A stretch of DNA of 64,000 bases from JAJFUI01 sp039698035 (GCA_039698035.1 JBDKSW010000002.1:1-64000); one strand, 5' to 3'. Positions 8,515-17,927 are shown, counted from the stretch's first letter. The notes: generated from the letters alone by a model not told the origin. Numbers and translations: made by a program.

Positions 8515-9801
8515 CTACTCGTCCCGTTCGTCGCGGCTCCGGCGATCTCGAAGCAATCGCTCTTTCATGGCGCGTCGCTCGGCCTTGGTCAGCTTGCGCT
8601 GGATCGGCCCGGACGGAGAAGCGGAGCCAGTCGAGGGCGTGCCGACCGGCGCATTGGCGACGGCGTCGGGCCGCTGAGCGGCCGGCTGCGGAGTTGGGCG
8701 ATGCGGCGGGTCGATTTTCGTCCAGCGGCCCGAGTCGGAAGAGGCGGCCGGCTGAGGGTTGCTCACCTTTCTCCTGGCCTCGACGGCATCTTTGTCTTTG
8801 GGCACTTTTGCTTTTCGTCGCGGCAGCAGCCCCTTGGCGTCCAACAGCACGTACCGAGCGTGGGCCGCCATCGCACAGAGCAAAAACAGGTTGCCGCTCA
8901 TCTCGCTGGCGGTCTGAAGCATGACCGTGCTGACAGCATCGCCGAGCACGGGCCATCCCAACCGGCTGGCCATCGCCAGCGCGTGCGCGACGGCACCCAA
9001 CAGCAGGGCCACGACCGACGCCCGGGCGGGCCACATGTCGAGCAACAGACGCGAGCCAATGGCGCCGAAAATCAAGGCGTAGGCGGCCAGCCACCAGAGC
9101 GAACCGTCGCCCCAGAGAGGAGTGCCGGTCGCCGTGATCATGGTCGTTTGAAACGCCTCGCGGAGACTGGCGGCCTGATCGGTGGCCAGCAGCAGCCAGC
9201 CGCCGGCGGCCCAGAGCCAGACGCGGTATCGGCCCTGGTAGTCATCCGTGCGATGGCGTCGCACGGCATGAACCAGCATTGCCATCAGGGCGGCCGCCAG
9301 CAACAGCAGCGACGAAAACCAGCAGGCCAGGCTCCCTTTGGCGGCAACGTCCAGAGCAGCAAGTCGAACGCCTTCGGCCAACGCACGTTGGCTCATCCAG
9401 GCGTAGGCGGCCTCCAGGCCGCCAATCGTTGCAGCTCCGACCGCCAGAAGGCCAAGCAACGCGACGATGCGGCAGGGAACCAAGTCGTGCAGACGCCATT
9501 GCCGGTCGAGAAACGAGGCATCCCCGTAATGGCCCACGTTGGGCGGCAGCTCCTCGCAACGTTCGTCCGCCGAATCCTCCTGGTCGTCGGCGCACGACAG
9601 GTCATCGGTCAGCAGCCGGCGACGTCGGTCGTCACGCTGGACGTGTCGCTGGAACGAACTGGTGGAGGCGAAAGACACGATGCTGGGCTGGGCGGACGAT
9701 GCGGGCGGGCGGACACGGCGTCTGCTTGTGCTTCGGCATGTGCCACGGCACGGCTGCACTTTGGCCGCACGAGCCAGCCCAGCTTGCCGAGATTGCGCCA
9801 T
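8515..9801 (-). CDS. Polytopic membrane protein with charged tails (428 aa)
   Basis: I do not recognise a family. About 125 N-terminal residues are polar and Arg/Ser-rich. Then come about six hydrophobic segments (IVALLGLLAVGAATIGG, SLACWFSSLLLLAAALMAML, WLWAAGGWLLLATD, SLWWLAAYALIFGAIGS, VVALLLGAVAHALAMA, LFLLCAMAAHA). The last 110 residues are basic and disordered, ending in KAERRAMKERLLRDRRSRDERDE. I chose the ATG at 9801 (MAQSRQAGL) over a longer frame, but the true start is uncertain. It converges with the HD gene with a 45-base gap. Planctomycete genomes hold many such Lys/Arg-tailed membrane proteins of unknown role. Confidence 0.65.
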   Translation of the reverse strand: MAQSRQAGLARAAKVQPCRGTCRSTSRRRVRPPASSAQPSIVSFASTSSFQRHVQRDDRRRRLLTDDLSCADDQEDSADERCEELPPNVGHYGDASFLDRQWRLHDLVPCRIVALLGLLAVGAATIGGLEAAYAWMSQRALAEGVRLAALDVAAKGSLACWFSSLLLLAAALMAMLVHAVRRHRTDDYQGRYRVWLWAAGGWLLLATDQAASLREAFQTTMITATGTPLWGDGSLWWLAAYALIFGAIGSRLLLDMWPARASVVALLLGAVAHALAMASRLGWPVLGDAVSTVMLQTASEMSGNLFLLCAMAAHARYVLLDAKGLLPRRKAKVPKDKDAVEARRKVSNPQPAASSDSGRWTKIDPPHRPTPQPAAQRPDAVANAPVGTPSTGSASPSGPIQRKLTKAERRAMKERLLRDRRSRDERDE

Positions 9802-9900
9802 CCAGGCGTCACCGCGAATGGCACGCTGGTCGCGTCCCCCCCGCTCAATGCGTTGGGCGTGCAACCTCGGGTTGGCAGATCGTGTTGTCCGGCCGGGGCG

Positions 9901-11274
9901 TCACGCGATTTCCAGGGTGCGGCCGTTGCGCAGGTGCCGCAACTCGAGGACGAGGCAGAAGCCCGTCAGCAGCGACGAGCAGAGGTCGGCCGTTGGCATC
10001 GCGGCCCAAACGCCGTTCAACCCGAAGAAATAAGGCAGGATGACCACGGCCGGCACGAGAATCAGCAGTTGCCGAGAGAGCATCAGGAGCATCGCTTCCT
10101 TCGGTTTGCCGACCGCTTGAAAGTAGCTTGCGCTGACGATCTGAAAGCCGACGATCGGAAGCATGATCGTGCAAATCCGCATGGCGTGGCTGCCGAGCGT
10201 CACCAGAGCGGCGGTGTCCTGCCGCTCCACGCAGAACAGGCGGACGATCTGCACCGGGAACAGCATCGTTAGCGTAAAACCGACGACAGTCCATGCGGTG
10301 GCTGCAAGGATGGCCGTCTCCAGGGTCTTCTTGACGCGGTCGAATCGCTGCGCGCCGTAGTTGTAGCCGATGATCGGCTGCACGCCCTGGTTGAGACCGA
10401 AGATCGGCATGGCCACGGCCATCATAACGGCGTAGATGACGCCCATTACGGCCACGGCCAGATCGCCGCCGTGGGCCTTCAGCTCGTGGTTCATGACGCT
10501 CCAGAGCAAACTGGCCGCCAACTGCATCACGCAGGCCGGCGAGCCGACCGCCATGATGCCCCGGCAAATCGCCCGGTCGAGCCGCCAATAGCGCGTGTGG
10601 AAGCGAAGCACGCTCGTGCCGCCGACGAAATAGAAGAGGACCCAGGCCGCCGTCGCCGCTTGGGCAAGCACCGTGGCCAGCGCGGCGCCCCGCATTCCCC
10701 AGCCGAACCAGAAAATAAAGACCGGCGCCAGAATCCCATTGACGACGACGCTGAGCAACATGGACAGCATCGCAATTCGCGGATTCCCTTCGCTGCGGAT
10801 GACGGCGTTCAGCCCGAAGCCGACGGTCTGAAAAACGGACCCCATCGTGATGATTTGCAGGTAGTCCCTCGCGTAAGGCAGCACCTGCTCGCTGGCGCCG
10901 AAGAATCGCAAGATTGGGTCGATCAGCGGCAATCCCACGGCCGTCGTCACGACAGCGGCCAGGGTCAACAGCACGGTCGCATTGCCGAGAATGTGCTCGG
11001 CGTCGGCCCGTCGCTGCTGGCCCAACCGGATCGAGATGAGGGCCGCGCTGCCAAAACCGATCAACATGCCGAACGCAAGCATGATGAGCATGAACGGGAA
11101 GGCCACGGCGATGCCCGCAATGCCGTCCGTGCCGATGGCTCGGCCCACAAAGATGCGATCGATGACGCTGTAGGCCGCCTGCGCTATCATGCCGACAATG
11201 GCAGGGCCCGAGAAGCGGGCGAGCAGCCGCAACACGCTCCCTTCGCCAAGTTGTGTCGAGCGGTCGGACGCCAT
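9901..11274 (-). CDS. MATE-family multidrug/Na+ efflux transporter (457 aa)
   Basis: Length and layout fit MATE: two homologous halves of six helices each. Typical pieces are VLRLLARFSGPAIVGMIAQAAYSVIDRIFVG at the start, GQQRRADAEHILGNATVL, FGLNAVIRSEGNPRIAM in the first half and GLNQGVQPIIGYNYGA in the second. Such proteins export cationic drugs or metabolites in exchange for Na+ or H+ across the inner membrane. The substrate cannot be told. It is divergent from the aldose epimerase gene, and about 290 bases separate the two starts. Confidence 0.9.
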   Translation of the reverse strand: MASDRSTQLGEGSVLRLLARFSGPAIVGMIAQAAYSVIDRIFVGRAIGTDGIAGIAVAFPFMLIMLAFGMLIGFGSAALISIRLGQQRRADAEHILGNATVLLTLAAVVTTAVGLPLIDPILRFFGASEQVLPYARDYLQIITMGSVFQTVGFGLNAVIRSEGNPRIAMLSMLLSVVVNGILAPVFIFWFGWGMRGAALATVLAQAATAAWVLFYFVGGTSVLRFHTRYWRLDRAICRGIMAVGSPACVMQLAASLLWSVMNHELKAHGGDLAVAVMGVIYAVMMAVAMPIFGLNQGVQPIIGYNYGAQRFDRVKKTLETAILAATAWTVVGFTLTMLFPVQIVRLFCVERQDTAALVTLGSHAMRICTIMLPIVGFQIVSASYFQAVGKPKEAMLLMLSRQLLILVPAVVILPYFFGLNGVWAAMPTADLCSSLLTGFCLVLELRHLRNGRTLEIA

Positions 11275-11566
11275 GGCGATCCAGGATGGGGGAAAACGGG
11301 TCGCGCGGCGTCTTGTCAGGCAACTGCGTGATCGATTGGCGTATCAGCATAGCGTGGCCCGTCGGCGCGAGCAAGGCGGCAGGGCATGGCGTGCGCCGCT
11401 GCAATGGGCGGCCCGACCGTCATCGCCGAGCCCCGTAAGGCAATTTCCATCGCATCGTCCAGCAGTCGATCGCCACGCGTCTTGCTCGATGAATCGCTCG
11501 TGCGGTACAACAGAGTACGCGGCCGAGCAGCCGGGAGATTCTGGAAACCAACGGGGGGATGGCGTC

Positions 11567-12607
11567 ATGAGCGTCACGCGGGAACCTTGGGGATCGACGC
11601 CCCAGGGCCAACAGATCGAACGGTTCACGCTGGTCAATAAGCATGGCCTGCGTGTGAAGATCATGACCTATGGGGCCACGATTACGGCGGTCGAAACGCC
11701 CGACCGTGATGGCCAGATGGCCAACATCACCCTGGGACTGGAATCGGCGGAGGACTATCTGGCCGGCCACCCGTGCTTTGGCTCGACCGTCGGACGTTAT
11801 GCCAACCGGATTGCCAAGGGACGATTTTGCCTGGACGGCGTCGAGTATCGATTGGCGACCAACAACGGCCCGAATCACCTGCATGGCGGCCTTCGCGGAT
11901 TCGATAAAGTCGTCTGGCGAGCCGAACTGGTCGAATGCCCAGGCATGGCCGGCGTCGCCTTTTCCTATCGCGGCGTCGATGGCGAGGAAGGCTATCCAGG
12001 AACGTTGGACGCCCAGGTGACGTACTCGCTGACGGACGACAACGAGCTGCGGATGGAGTACGCTGCGACGACCGATCGGCCCACGGTCGTCAACTTGACG
12101 AATCACGCCTACTGGAATCTGGCCGGCGCTGGCTCGGGCGACGTGCTGGGCCATCAGTTGACGCTTCACGCCGAGCGCTATCTGCCCACGGACGAGGGGC
12201 TGATTCCCACGGGCGAGCTTCGGCCCGTCGCCGACACGCCGATGGACTTCAGGCGTCCAACGCCCGTCGGTTCCCACATCGAAGCGGCCGGCGGCTACGA
12301 CCACTGCTACGTGCTCGACGGCTGGATCGCCGGCCAGGAGCCCCGTTTGGCCGCCCAGGTCACCGAGCCGCGAACGGGCCGCGTCATGGAAGTTTTGACG
12401 ACGGAGCCTGCCGTTCAGCTCTATACGGCCAACGGACTGGACGGCCGGCTTGGGGCGTTCGGTCGGACTTATGGTAAGTATTCGGGGCTTTGCTTGGAGG
12501 CCCAGCACTTTCCCGACGCGCCAAACCAGCCAGCGTTTCCCTCGACCGAGCTTCGGCCCGGCCAGATGTATCGTCAACGGACGGTCCACCGCTTCGGCAC
12601 GGCCTAG
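11567..12607 (+). CDS. galM: Aldose 1-epimerase (mutarotase), 346 aa
   Basis: The family signature blocks are present: GSTVGRYANRIAKGRF, NHLHGGLRGFDK with its active-site His, VNLTNHAYWNLAG with the second catalytic His, YDHCYVLDG, and the C-terminal EAQHFPDAPNQPAFPS carrying the general-base Glu. It interconverts alpha and beta anomers of aldoses such as galactose and glucose. Length is normal. The ATG at 11567 starts MSVTREPWGSTPQGQ; the open frame upstream is not homologous-looking. It is followed on the same strand by two other sugar genes, suggesting a small carbohydrate cluster. Confidence 0.93.
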   Translation: MSVTREPWGSTPQGQQIERFTLVNKHGLRVKIMTYGATITAVETPDRDGQMANITLGLESAEDYLAGHPCFGSTVGRYANRIAKGRFCLDGVEYRLATNNGPNHLHGGLRGFDKVVWRAELVECPGMAGVAFSYRGVDGEEGYPGTLDAQVTYSLTDDNELRMEYAATTDRPTVVNLTNHAYWNLAGAGSGDVLGHQLTLHAERYLPTDEGLIPTGELRPVADTPMDFRRPTPVGSHIEAAGGYDHCYVLDGWIAGQEPRLAAQVTEPRTGRVMEVLTTEPAVQLYTANGLDGRLGAFGRTYGKYSGLCLEAQHFPDAPNQPAFPSTELRPGQMYRQRTVHRFGTA

Positions 12608-12680
12608 GGCACGCGGTGTCATTGCTTGCCGCAAACGGTCGACTTATGATGGAAAACGCCTTCGCACCAGGAGCCGCCCC

Positions 12681-13637
12681 ATGGACCGTGAGATGAATCG
12701 CCGAACATTCCTATCCACGTCGGTGGCCATTGGCGCGGGCCTGACGCTGGCCGGCCACGTTCACGCCGGCGGTTCTGAAACGCGGTTGCGAAAGGCCCTG
12801 ATCGGGCAACCCGATGCCCAGACCCTCCAGCGTTGGAAAGCGGCCAGGTTCGACGGCATCGAGACGCCCAAGTGGCAGACATCGCCCCGCGAGGCGGCCG
12901 CCGCACGCAGGCTGGCCGAGTCGTTCGGCATGACGATCCACTCGGTTCTGTTCGGCTGGGGCAGCCTCAACGGCGACGCCAAGGCGGCAGCCGACAGCGT
13001 GGCGCAAATGGAAACGGCCCTCCAGGCCGCTCGGGCCTATGGCGCCCAAACCGTGCTATATGTGCCGTGCCAGATCGGCGGCATGGCCATGCCCGGCCCG
13101 CGGGAGTTGGACGTTCGCTTCGACGAGCAATCGGGCCACCTGCGGCAGGTCGTCGCCGGCGACAACGCGAAGTATCGGAAGTATATCGACGCCCACAATC
13201 ACGCGACCGACGCCTCACGCGAGGGCATCCGGCGGCTCATCCCGACCGCCGAAAAGACGGGCGTCATCATTGCGTTGGAGAACGTCTGGAACGGCCTTTG
13301 GCTCAAGCCCGATCTGTTCGCAAACTTCGTTGGCTCCTTCCACAGCCCCTGGGTCCGGGCCTATTTCGACATCGGCAACCATGTGAAGTATGCGCCGTCG
13401 CAGGCTTGGATTGCCACGCTGGGCAGCCTGTTGGTGCGGTGCCACGTCAAGGATTTCAAGCTCGACGGACGCGGCGGCGGCGACTTCTGCAACATCCGCG
13501 ACGGCAGCGTCGATTGGCCGGCCGTGCGGAAATCGCTGGACAAGATCGGCTATCACGGCTGGCTGACCATCGAAGGCGGCGATCTCTCGCCCGAGGAACA
13601 CAGCGAGCGACTGGACTTAATTATTTCCGGGAAATAG
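12681..13637 (+). CDS. Sugar phosphate isomerase/epimerase-like TIM-barrel protein, Tat-exported (318 aa)
   Basis: The N-terminus MDREMNRRTFLSTSVAIG has a twin-arginine signal (NRRTFL) followed by a hydrophobic stretch and AHVHAGG. The body matches the xylose-isomerase-like TIM barrel: IGQPDAQTLQRWKAARFDGIETP, IIALENVWNGLW (metal Glu), YFDIGNHVKYAP (metal Asp), VRCHVKDFKLDG (metal His region) and GWLTIEGGDLSPEEH (final Glu). All four usual metal positions seem present. Substrate unknown. AGGAG lies upstream of the ATG. It follows galM by 73 bases. Periplasmic sugar epimerases of this type are abundant in planctomycetes. Confidence 0.85.
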   Translation: MDREMNRRTFLSTSVAIGAGLTLAGHVHAGGSETRLRKALIGQPDAQTLQRWKAARFDGIETPKWQTSPREAAAARRLAESFGMTIHSVLFGWGSLNGDAKAAADSVAQMETALQAARAYGAQTVLYVPCQIGGMAMPGPRELDVRFDEQSGHLRQVVAGDNAKYRKYIDAHNHATDASREGIRRLIPTAEKTGVIIALENVWNGLWLKPDLFANFVGSFHSPWVRAYFDIGNHVKYAPSQAWIATLGSLLVRCHVKDFKLDGRGGGDFCNIRDGSVDWPAVRKSLDKIGYHGWLTIEGGDLSPEEHSERLDLIISGK

Positions 13638-13719
13638 ACTATCGGCGGCCCTCGATGCAGTGGCCCGGTGGCTTGTGGGCGTGGAACGCGACGAGTCTCC
13701 AAAGATCGAAGACCTGCTC

Positions 13720-14718
13720 ATGCACTGCAAAACGGCTATCGCTCTCATCCTAACGTTCCTTGCCGGCATCCTGATCGTTGACACCCAAGCGGCCGAGCCG
13801 GCAAAACGTCTCAAAGCCGGCATCATCGGGCTCGACACGTCCCACGTCGTCGAGTTCGTCAAGCTGCTGGGCAAACCCACAGCAACCGGCGAGTTGGCCG
13901 AACTATCGATCGTGGCGGCCTATCCCGGCGGCAGCGACGACATGCCCGACAGCCGCAACCGCGTCAAGCAGTACACCGACGCCGTTCGTGCGGCGGGCGT
14001 CGCGATCGTCGGCTCGATCGACGAACTGCTGCCGAAGGTCGATGTCGTGCTGCTGGAAAGCGTCGACGGACGGACCCATTTGGCCCAAGCCCGCCCGGTC
14101 ATCTTGGCCGGCAAGCCGCTGTTCATCGATAAACCGATGGCCGCGTCGCTGGCCGACGCCATCGACATCTTCCGACTGGCCAAGGCGAAGAACGTCCCGT
14201 GCTTTTCGTCATCGTCGTTGCGATTCAGCGCCGGTTTTCAGGCCGCGCGACACGGCCGGTTTGGCGGCGTCCGCAATTGCACGGCATGGAGCCCGATGCG
14301 CGTCGAGCCGCATCACCCCGACTTGTTCTGGTACGGCATCCACGGTGTCGAGGCGCTGTTCACCGTGATGGGGTCCGGCTGCCAGCAAGTCACACGCGTT
14401 GGCCCCAGGGAAGTCGCCGGTGTCTGGAAGGGCGGCCGTCGCGGCATCTTCCAGGCTAACGATGCCGGTTACGGCGCCAAGGTCGAAGGAACCAGCGGCG
14501 CCGGCGATGCCGGGTCCTATGACGGCTTTGCGCCGCTGGTGGTCGAGATCGTGAAGTTCTTCAAGACGGGCAAGCCGCCCGTCACGGCCGAGGAGACGCT
14601 TGAAATTCTCGCCTTCATGGAGGCTGCCGACCAGAGCAAGCGTCGGGGCGGGGCCCCGGTCGCCATCGAAAGCGTCATGAAAAGGGCCGAGCAAGAAGTC
14701 GCCGCGCGCCGGCGCTGA
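13720..14718 (+). CDS. Gfo/Idh/MocA-family oxidoreductase, exported (332 aa)
   Basis: Residues 1-24 form a signal peptide. The Rossmann part has KAGIIGLDTSHVVEFVK (a GxxGxxx-like turn, altered), DVVLLESVDGRTHLAQARPVILAGKPLFIDKPMA, the last with the family's EKP-like Lys, here DKP. The C-terminal half ends with an EILAFMEAADQSKRRGG segment typical of the family. Members oxidise sugars or inositols with bound NADP, sometimes in the periplasm. The nucleotide loop deviates from GxGxxG, so the protein may be inactive or bind differently. I start at the ATG at 13720. Same strand and spacing as the TIM-barrel gene before it. Confidence 0.82.
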   Translation: MHCKTAIALILTFLAGILIVDTQAAEPAKRLKAGIIGLDTSHVVEFVKLLGKPTATGELAELSIVAAYPGGSDDMPDSRNRVKQYTDAVRAAGVAIVGSIDELLPKVDVVLLESVDGRTHLAQARPVILAGKPLFIDKPMAASLADAIDIFRLAKAKNVPCFSSSSLRFSAGFQAARHGRFGGVRNCTAWSPMRVEPHHPDLFWYGIHGVEALFTVMGSGCQQVTRVGPREVAGVWKGGRRGIFQANDAGYGAKVEGTSGAGDAGSYDGFAPLVVEIVKFFKTGKPPVTAEETLEILAFMEAADQSKRRGGAPVAIESVMKRAEQEVAARRR

Positions 14719-14951
14719 AGCTGCTCCACCGCGCGGTTTGTCTCTCCCGGCCGCCCTCGATCCTGGCTCGCGATTTGGCGATGCTGCATAATATCGGCAA
14801 CTTCCATCCCGCGCAAAGGGGATCGCCCCCGCCGATAGCGTGGCACAAGATTTATCGTTTCCGAGGCTTGGCAAAAGATGGGCAGCCCACGGGCCGATAC
14901 TATCTGAAGCGGTCTTCTTAGAACGAATTGGCAGCGGGGCCAGATCGAGCG

Positions 14952-15170
14952 ATGGGCACGCAACCTGATCTTCTGATTCTGAAGCTGATTGAGAAGCTGC
15001 GGGACGCAAATCCGATTACACGTCGCAATGCGGCCGGCGCTCTCCGATTGCAGGGCAGTAAGGCGATCGCCGCCATTCCGGCCATTGCTCGCCTGTTGAC
15101 TGACCAGGACCCGCGCGTCCGCACCGAGGCCGAGCGAGCCGTCGACCACCTTCGGCTGGTGGCCGCGTAA
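14952..15170 (+). CDS. Small HEAT-repeat protein (72 aa)
   Basis: The whole protein is about two HEAT repeats: LIEKLRDANPITRRNAAGALRLQG and AIPAIARLLTDQDPRVRTEAERAVDHL. The pattern DxxxxVRxxAxxAL is clear. Such short repeats bind other proteins; no partner can be named. I chose the ATG at 14952, since the alternative 8 codons upstream needs a TTG. It stands alone between the oxidoreductase and tdh, with long spacers on both sides. Confidence 0.65.
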   Translation: MGTQPDLLILKLIEKLRDANPITRRNAAGALRLQGSKAIAAIPAIARLLTDQDPRVRTEAERAVDHLRLVAA

Positions 15171-15519
15171 CGCGGTTTGCCGACCTTGTCGTCCCGACTG
15201 CCAGAATCTTCGTGGAAAGCCCGGGCGGCAATTGGTCACGGCGCAGCCCGGCTCACCTGATCTGCCACTCCGTAGGGGTTGCTTTGGCCAACGTCTTCGG
15301 CTACGAATACCGCTTTGCTGTCCCGAGTTTCTCTCCTTTGGATTGCAGAGAAACGTTGTCCTGGGCACAGCCGACACGATGCGCCTATTGAGTCCCACAT
15401 AACGTCACGCGGCGGCCAATCGGTCCGCAAACTCGACTGGAACGGTCGTGTTTGCGGTCAAATGAGAATCCCTGACAACGTCGGCGTCAATAAGTGCGAA
15501 CTGACCGGAAAGCTGCACG
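15171..15519. other. Gap upstream of tdh (349 bases)
   Basis: I see no gene in this gap. It probably holds the promoter of tdh. I looked for a glycine-riboswitch-like core, because tdh-kbl makes glycine, and did not see one. Confidence 0.4.
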
Positions 15520-16560
15520 ATGCAAACGATGAAAGCCTTGGTGAAGAAGGAGGCCCGCGAGGGACTCTGGATCGAGGAAGTCCCCGTCCCGCAGATTGGA
15601 ATCAACGATGTCCTGATCGAGGTGCTGAAGACCGGCATCTGCGGCACCGATGTCCACATCTACAATTGGGATGCCTGGTCCCAGAAGACGATCCACGTGC
15701 CGCTGGTGGCGGGCCACGAATTCGTCGGGCGAGTTGTCGAGGTCGGCAGCAACGTGAAGGACTGCCATCCGGGCGACATCGTCAGCGGCGAGGGGCACGT
15801 CGTCTGCGGGCGTTGCCGCAACTGCCTGGCCGGGCGCCGACACCTCTGCAAAGAGACCATGGGCGTGGGCGTCAACCGGCCTGGCGCGTTTGCCGAATAC
15901 ATCTCGCTGCCCATCAGCAACGTGTGGCATCTTGACCCGGTCGTGTCGCATGACGTGGCAGCCATTTTCGATCCGTTTGGAAACGCCGTCCACACGGCAC
16001 TTCAGTTTCCGGTCCTCGGCGAAGACGTCCTAATCACCGGCGCCGGCCCGATCGGCATCATGGCCGCGGCAATCGTGCGTCATGCGGGCGCTCGGCACGT
16101 CGTCATCACCGACGTGAACCCGTACCGGCTCGAGCTGGCAAAGAAAATGAAGCCAAGTCTGGCGCTGGATGTCAGCCGCGAGACGCTTGCCGACGCCTGG
16201 AAGCGGCTCGGCATGAAAGAGGGCTTCGACATCGGGCTCGAGATGTCTGGCAATGCGGCGGCGTTCCGCGGCATGCTGGCCAACATGTGCCACGGCGGGC
16301 GCATCGCCATGCTGGGCATCCCCACGGCCGACATGGCCATCGACTGGACCACCGTCATTTTCAACATGCTCACGATCCGAGGCGTCTACGGCCGCGAAAT
16401 GTACGAGACCTGGTACAAAATGACCGCCATGATCCAGAGCGGCCTCGACATCAACCCGATCATCACGCACCGCTTCCACTACACCGACTTCGAGAAAGGC
16501 TTCGCCGCGATGCGTTCCGGCAACTCGGGCAAGGTCGTGCTGACGTGGAAGGAAGAATAG
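15520..16560 (+). CDS. tdh: L-threonine 3-dehydrogenase (346 aa)
   Basis: A zinc-dependent medium-chain dehydrogenase. The catalytic zinc residues lie in GICGTDVHIYNWD (Cys) and VAGHEFVG (His-Glu), and the structural zinc cysteines in CGRCRNCLAGRRHLC. The NAD site is ITGAGPIGIMAAAIVRH. The segment GVYGREMYETWYKM is typical of Tdh. It oxidises L-threonine to 2-amino-3-ketobutyrate, which the downstream kbl product cleaves to glycine and acetyl-CoA. Length is normal. The start is preceded by a weak GGAAAG. tdh and kbl lie in the same order and strand, 161 bases apart, with a possible small gene between. Confidence 0.95.
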   Translation: MQTMKALVKKEAREGLWIEEVPVPQIGINDVLIEVLKTGICGTDVHIYNWDAWSQKTIHVPLVAGHEFVGRVVEVGSNVKDCHPGDIVSGEGHVVCGRCRNCLAGRRHLCKETMGVGVNRPGAFAEYISLPISNVWHLDPVVSHDVAAIFDPFGNAVHTALQFPVLGEDVLITGAGPIGIMAAAIVRHAGARHVVITDVNPYRLELAKKMKPSLALDVSRETLADAWKRLGMKEGFDIGLEMSGNAAAFRGMLANMCHGGRIAMLGIPTADMAIDWTTVIFNMLTIRGVYGREMYETWYKMTAMIQSGLDINPIITHRFHYTDFEKGFAAMRSGNSGKVVLTWKEE

Positions 16561-16601
16561 CGGCCACTTCCAAATCGAGTGCAGCCCTCCGGGAGACCGC
16601 C

Positions 16602-16712
16602 GTGACATCCAAACCGTTCTACGACTGGCAGACCTCTGGCGGCACGGATGGCGTGATGCGCCTGGTGGATTGCCTCGGATGCGCCGCGACCCGGTTCCGC
16701 CTAACCCCCTAA
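16602..16712 (+). CDS. Possible 36-residue small protein between tdh and kbl
   Basis: A GTG start is preceded by GGGAG at a 6-base spacing, and the frame ends at TAA (16710-16712), 9 bases before the kbl ATG; the kbl ribosome site AAGGA overlaps that stop. The product is 36 residues with two cysteines (DCLGC). No family is recognised. The good ribosome site, and a stop that overlaps the next gene's ribosome site, suggest coupled translation. A chance frame of this length is common, so confidence is low. Confidence 0.3.
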   Translation: MTSKPFYDWQTSGGTDGVMRLVDCLGCAATRFRLTP

Positions 16713-16721
16713 GGACACACC

Positions 16722-17906
16722 ATGTTCGGTTCCATGAAATCGTATCTTTCCGATCAGTTGCAACAGATCCGCGACGCGGGGCTTTTCAAGGGCGAGCGGA
16801 TTATCACGACACCGCAGCGGGCCCGAGTGGGCGTGGCCCAACACGAGCCTGTCTTGAACCTGTGCGCGAACAACTATCTCGGCTTGGCGGATCATCCCGA
16901 AGTGATCGCTGCCGCCCACGAGGCCCTGGACCGCTGGGGTTACGGCATGGCCAGTGTTCGGTTCATCTGCGGCACCCAGCAGATCCACAAGCAACTCGAA
17001 CAGCGGATCAGCCAATTCCTTGGCACCGAAGACACGATTCTCTACTCGTCCTGCTTCGACGCCAACGGCGGACTGTTCGAGACGCTTCTTGGGGCCGAGG
17101 ACGCCATCATCTCCGACGAGTTGAACCACGCCAGCATCATCGACGGCGTGCGGCTCTCGAAGGCCCAGCGGTTCCGCTACAAGAATAACGACATGGCCGA
17201 CCTGGAGACGCAATTGAAGCAGGCGGCCGGCGCCCGGCACCGCATCATCGCCACCGACGGCGTCTTCTCGATGGACGGCATCATCGCCGACCTGCCCGGC
17301 ATCTGCCAATTGGCCGAAAAGTATGATGCCTTGGTGATGGTCGACGACTCGCACGCCGTGGGCTTCATGGGCCGCCAGGGACGCGGGACGCCCGAGTATC
17401 ATGGCGTGACCGATCGCATTGACATCGTCACGGGCACGCTGGGCAAGGCCCTCGGCGGCGCGAGCGGCGGTTACACCAGCGGTCGCAAGGAGATCATCGA
17501 CCTGCTGCGGCAGCGGAGCCGGCCGTATCTGTTCTCGAACACGCTGGCGCCGCCGATCGTCGCGGCTTCGATGAAGACGCTCGACCTGCTGTCGCGTTCG
17601 ACCGAGCTTCGTGACCGGCTCGAATCGAATACCAAGATATTCCGGGCCGGCATGACCGAGCGCGGGTTCAACATCACGCCGGGCGTTCACCCGATTTGCC
17701 CCATCATGCTCGGCGACGCCGTGCTGGCGGCCCGCCTAGCCGAGGCCATGTTGCGACGCGGCGTCTACGTCATCGGCTTCTCGTACCCGGTCGTGCCGAA
17801 GGACAAGGCCCGCATCCGGGTACAGGTGTCCGCGGCCCACACGCCGGACGACCTCCAGTTCGCAATGGAGGCTTTCTCGGCGGCAAAGGCCGAGCTGGGA
17901 ATGTAA
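16722..17906 (+). CDS. kbl: 2-amino-3-ketobutyrate CoA ligase / glycine C-acetyltransferase (394 aa)
   Basis: An alpha-oxoamine synthase of the PLP fold. Key blocks are NLCANNYLGLADHP, GYGMASVRFICGTQ, DELNHASIIDG, MVDDSHAVGFMGRQGRG with the PLP-contacting Asp and His, and TGTLGKALGGASGG with the Schiff-base lysine. The segment RFICGTQQIHKQLEQRIS is characteristic of Kbl rather than BioF. Together with Tdh it degrades threonine to glycine and acetyl-CoA. Length is normal and the ribosome site AAGGA is good. A short bidirectional hairpin separates it from the convergent sigma gene. Confidence 0.95.
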   Translation: MFGSMKSYLSDQLQQIRDAGLFKGERIITTPQRARVGVAQHEPVLNLCANNYLGLADHPEVIAAAHEALDRWGYGMASVRFICGTQQIHKQLEQRISQFLGTEDTILYSSCFDANGGLFETLLGAEDAIISDELNHASIIDGVRLSKAQRFRYKNNDMADLETQLKQAAGARHRIIATDGVFSMDGIIADLPGICQLAEKYDALVMVDDSHAVGFMGRQGRGTPEYHGVTDRIDIVTGTLGKALGGASGGYTSGRKEIIDLLRQRSRPYLFSNTLAPPIVAASMKTLDLLSRSTELRDRLESNTKIFRAGMTERGFNITPGVHPICPIMLGDAVLAARLAEAMLRRGVYVIGFSYPVVPKDKARIRVQVSAAHTPDDLQFAMEAFSAAKAELGM

Positions 17907-17907
17907 G

Positions 17908-17927
17908 CCGGGCTGGAACGAGCCCGC
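17908..17927. terminator. Bidirectional hairpin between kbl and the sigma gene
   Basis: CGGGCT and AGCCCG (17909-17914 and 17921-17926) pair around a 6-base loop. It sits in the 21-base gap between two convergent stops, so it can serve both. No U-run follows on either side. Confidence 0.45.

Noticed and set aside
15171..15519. Glycine riboswitch before tdh
   Set aside because: Expected from the pathway, but no conserved glycine-aptamer core was seen.
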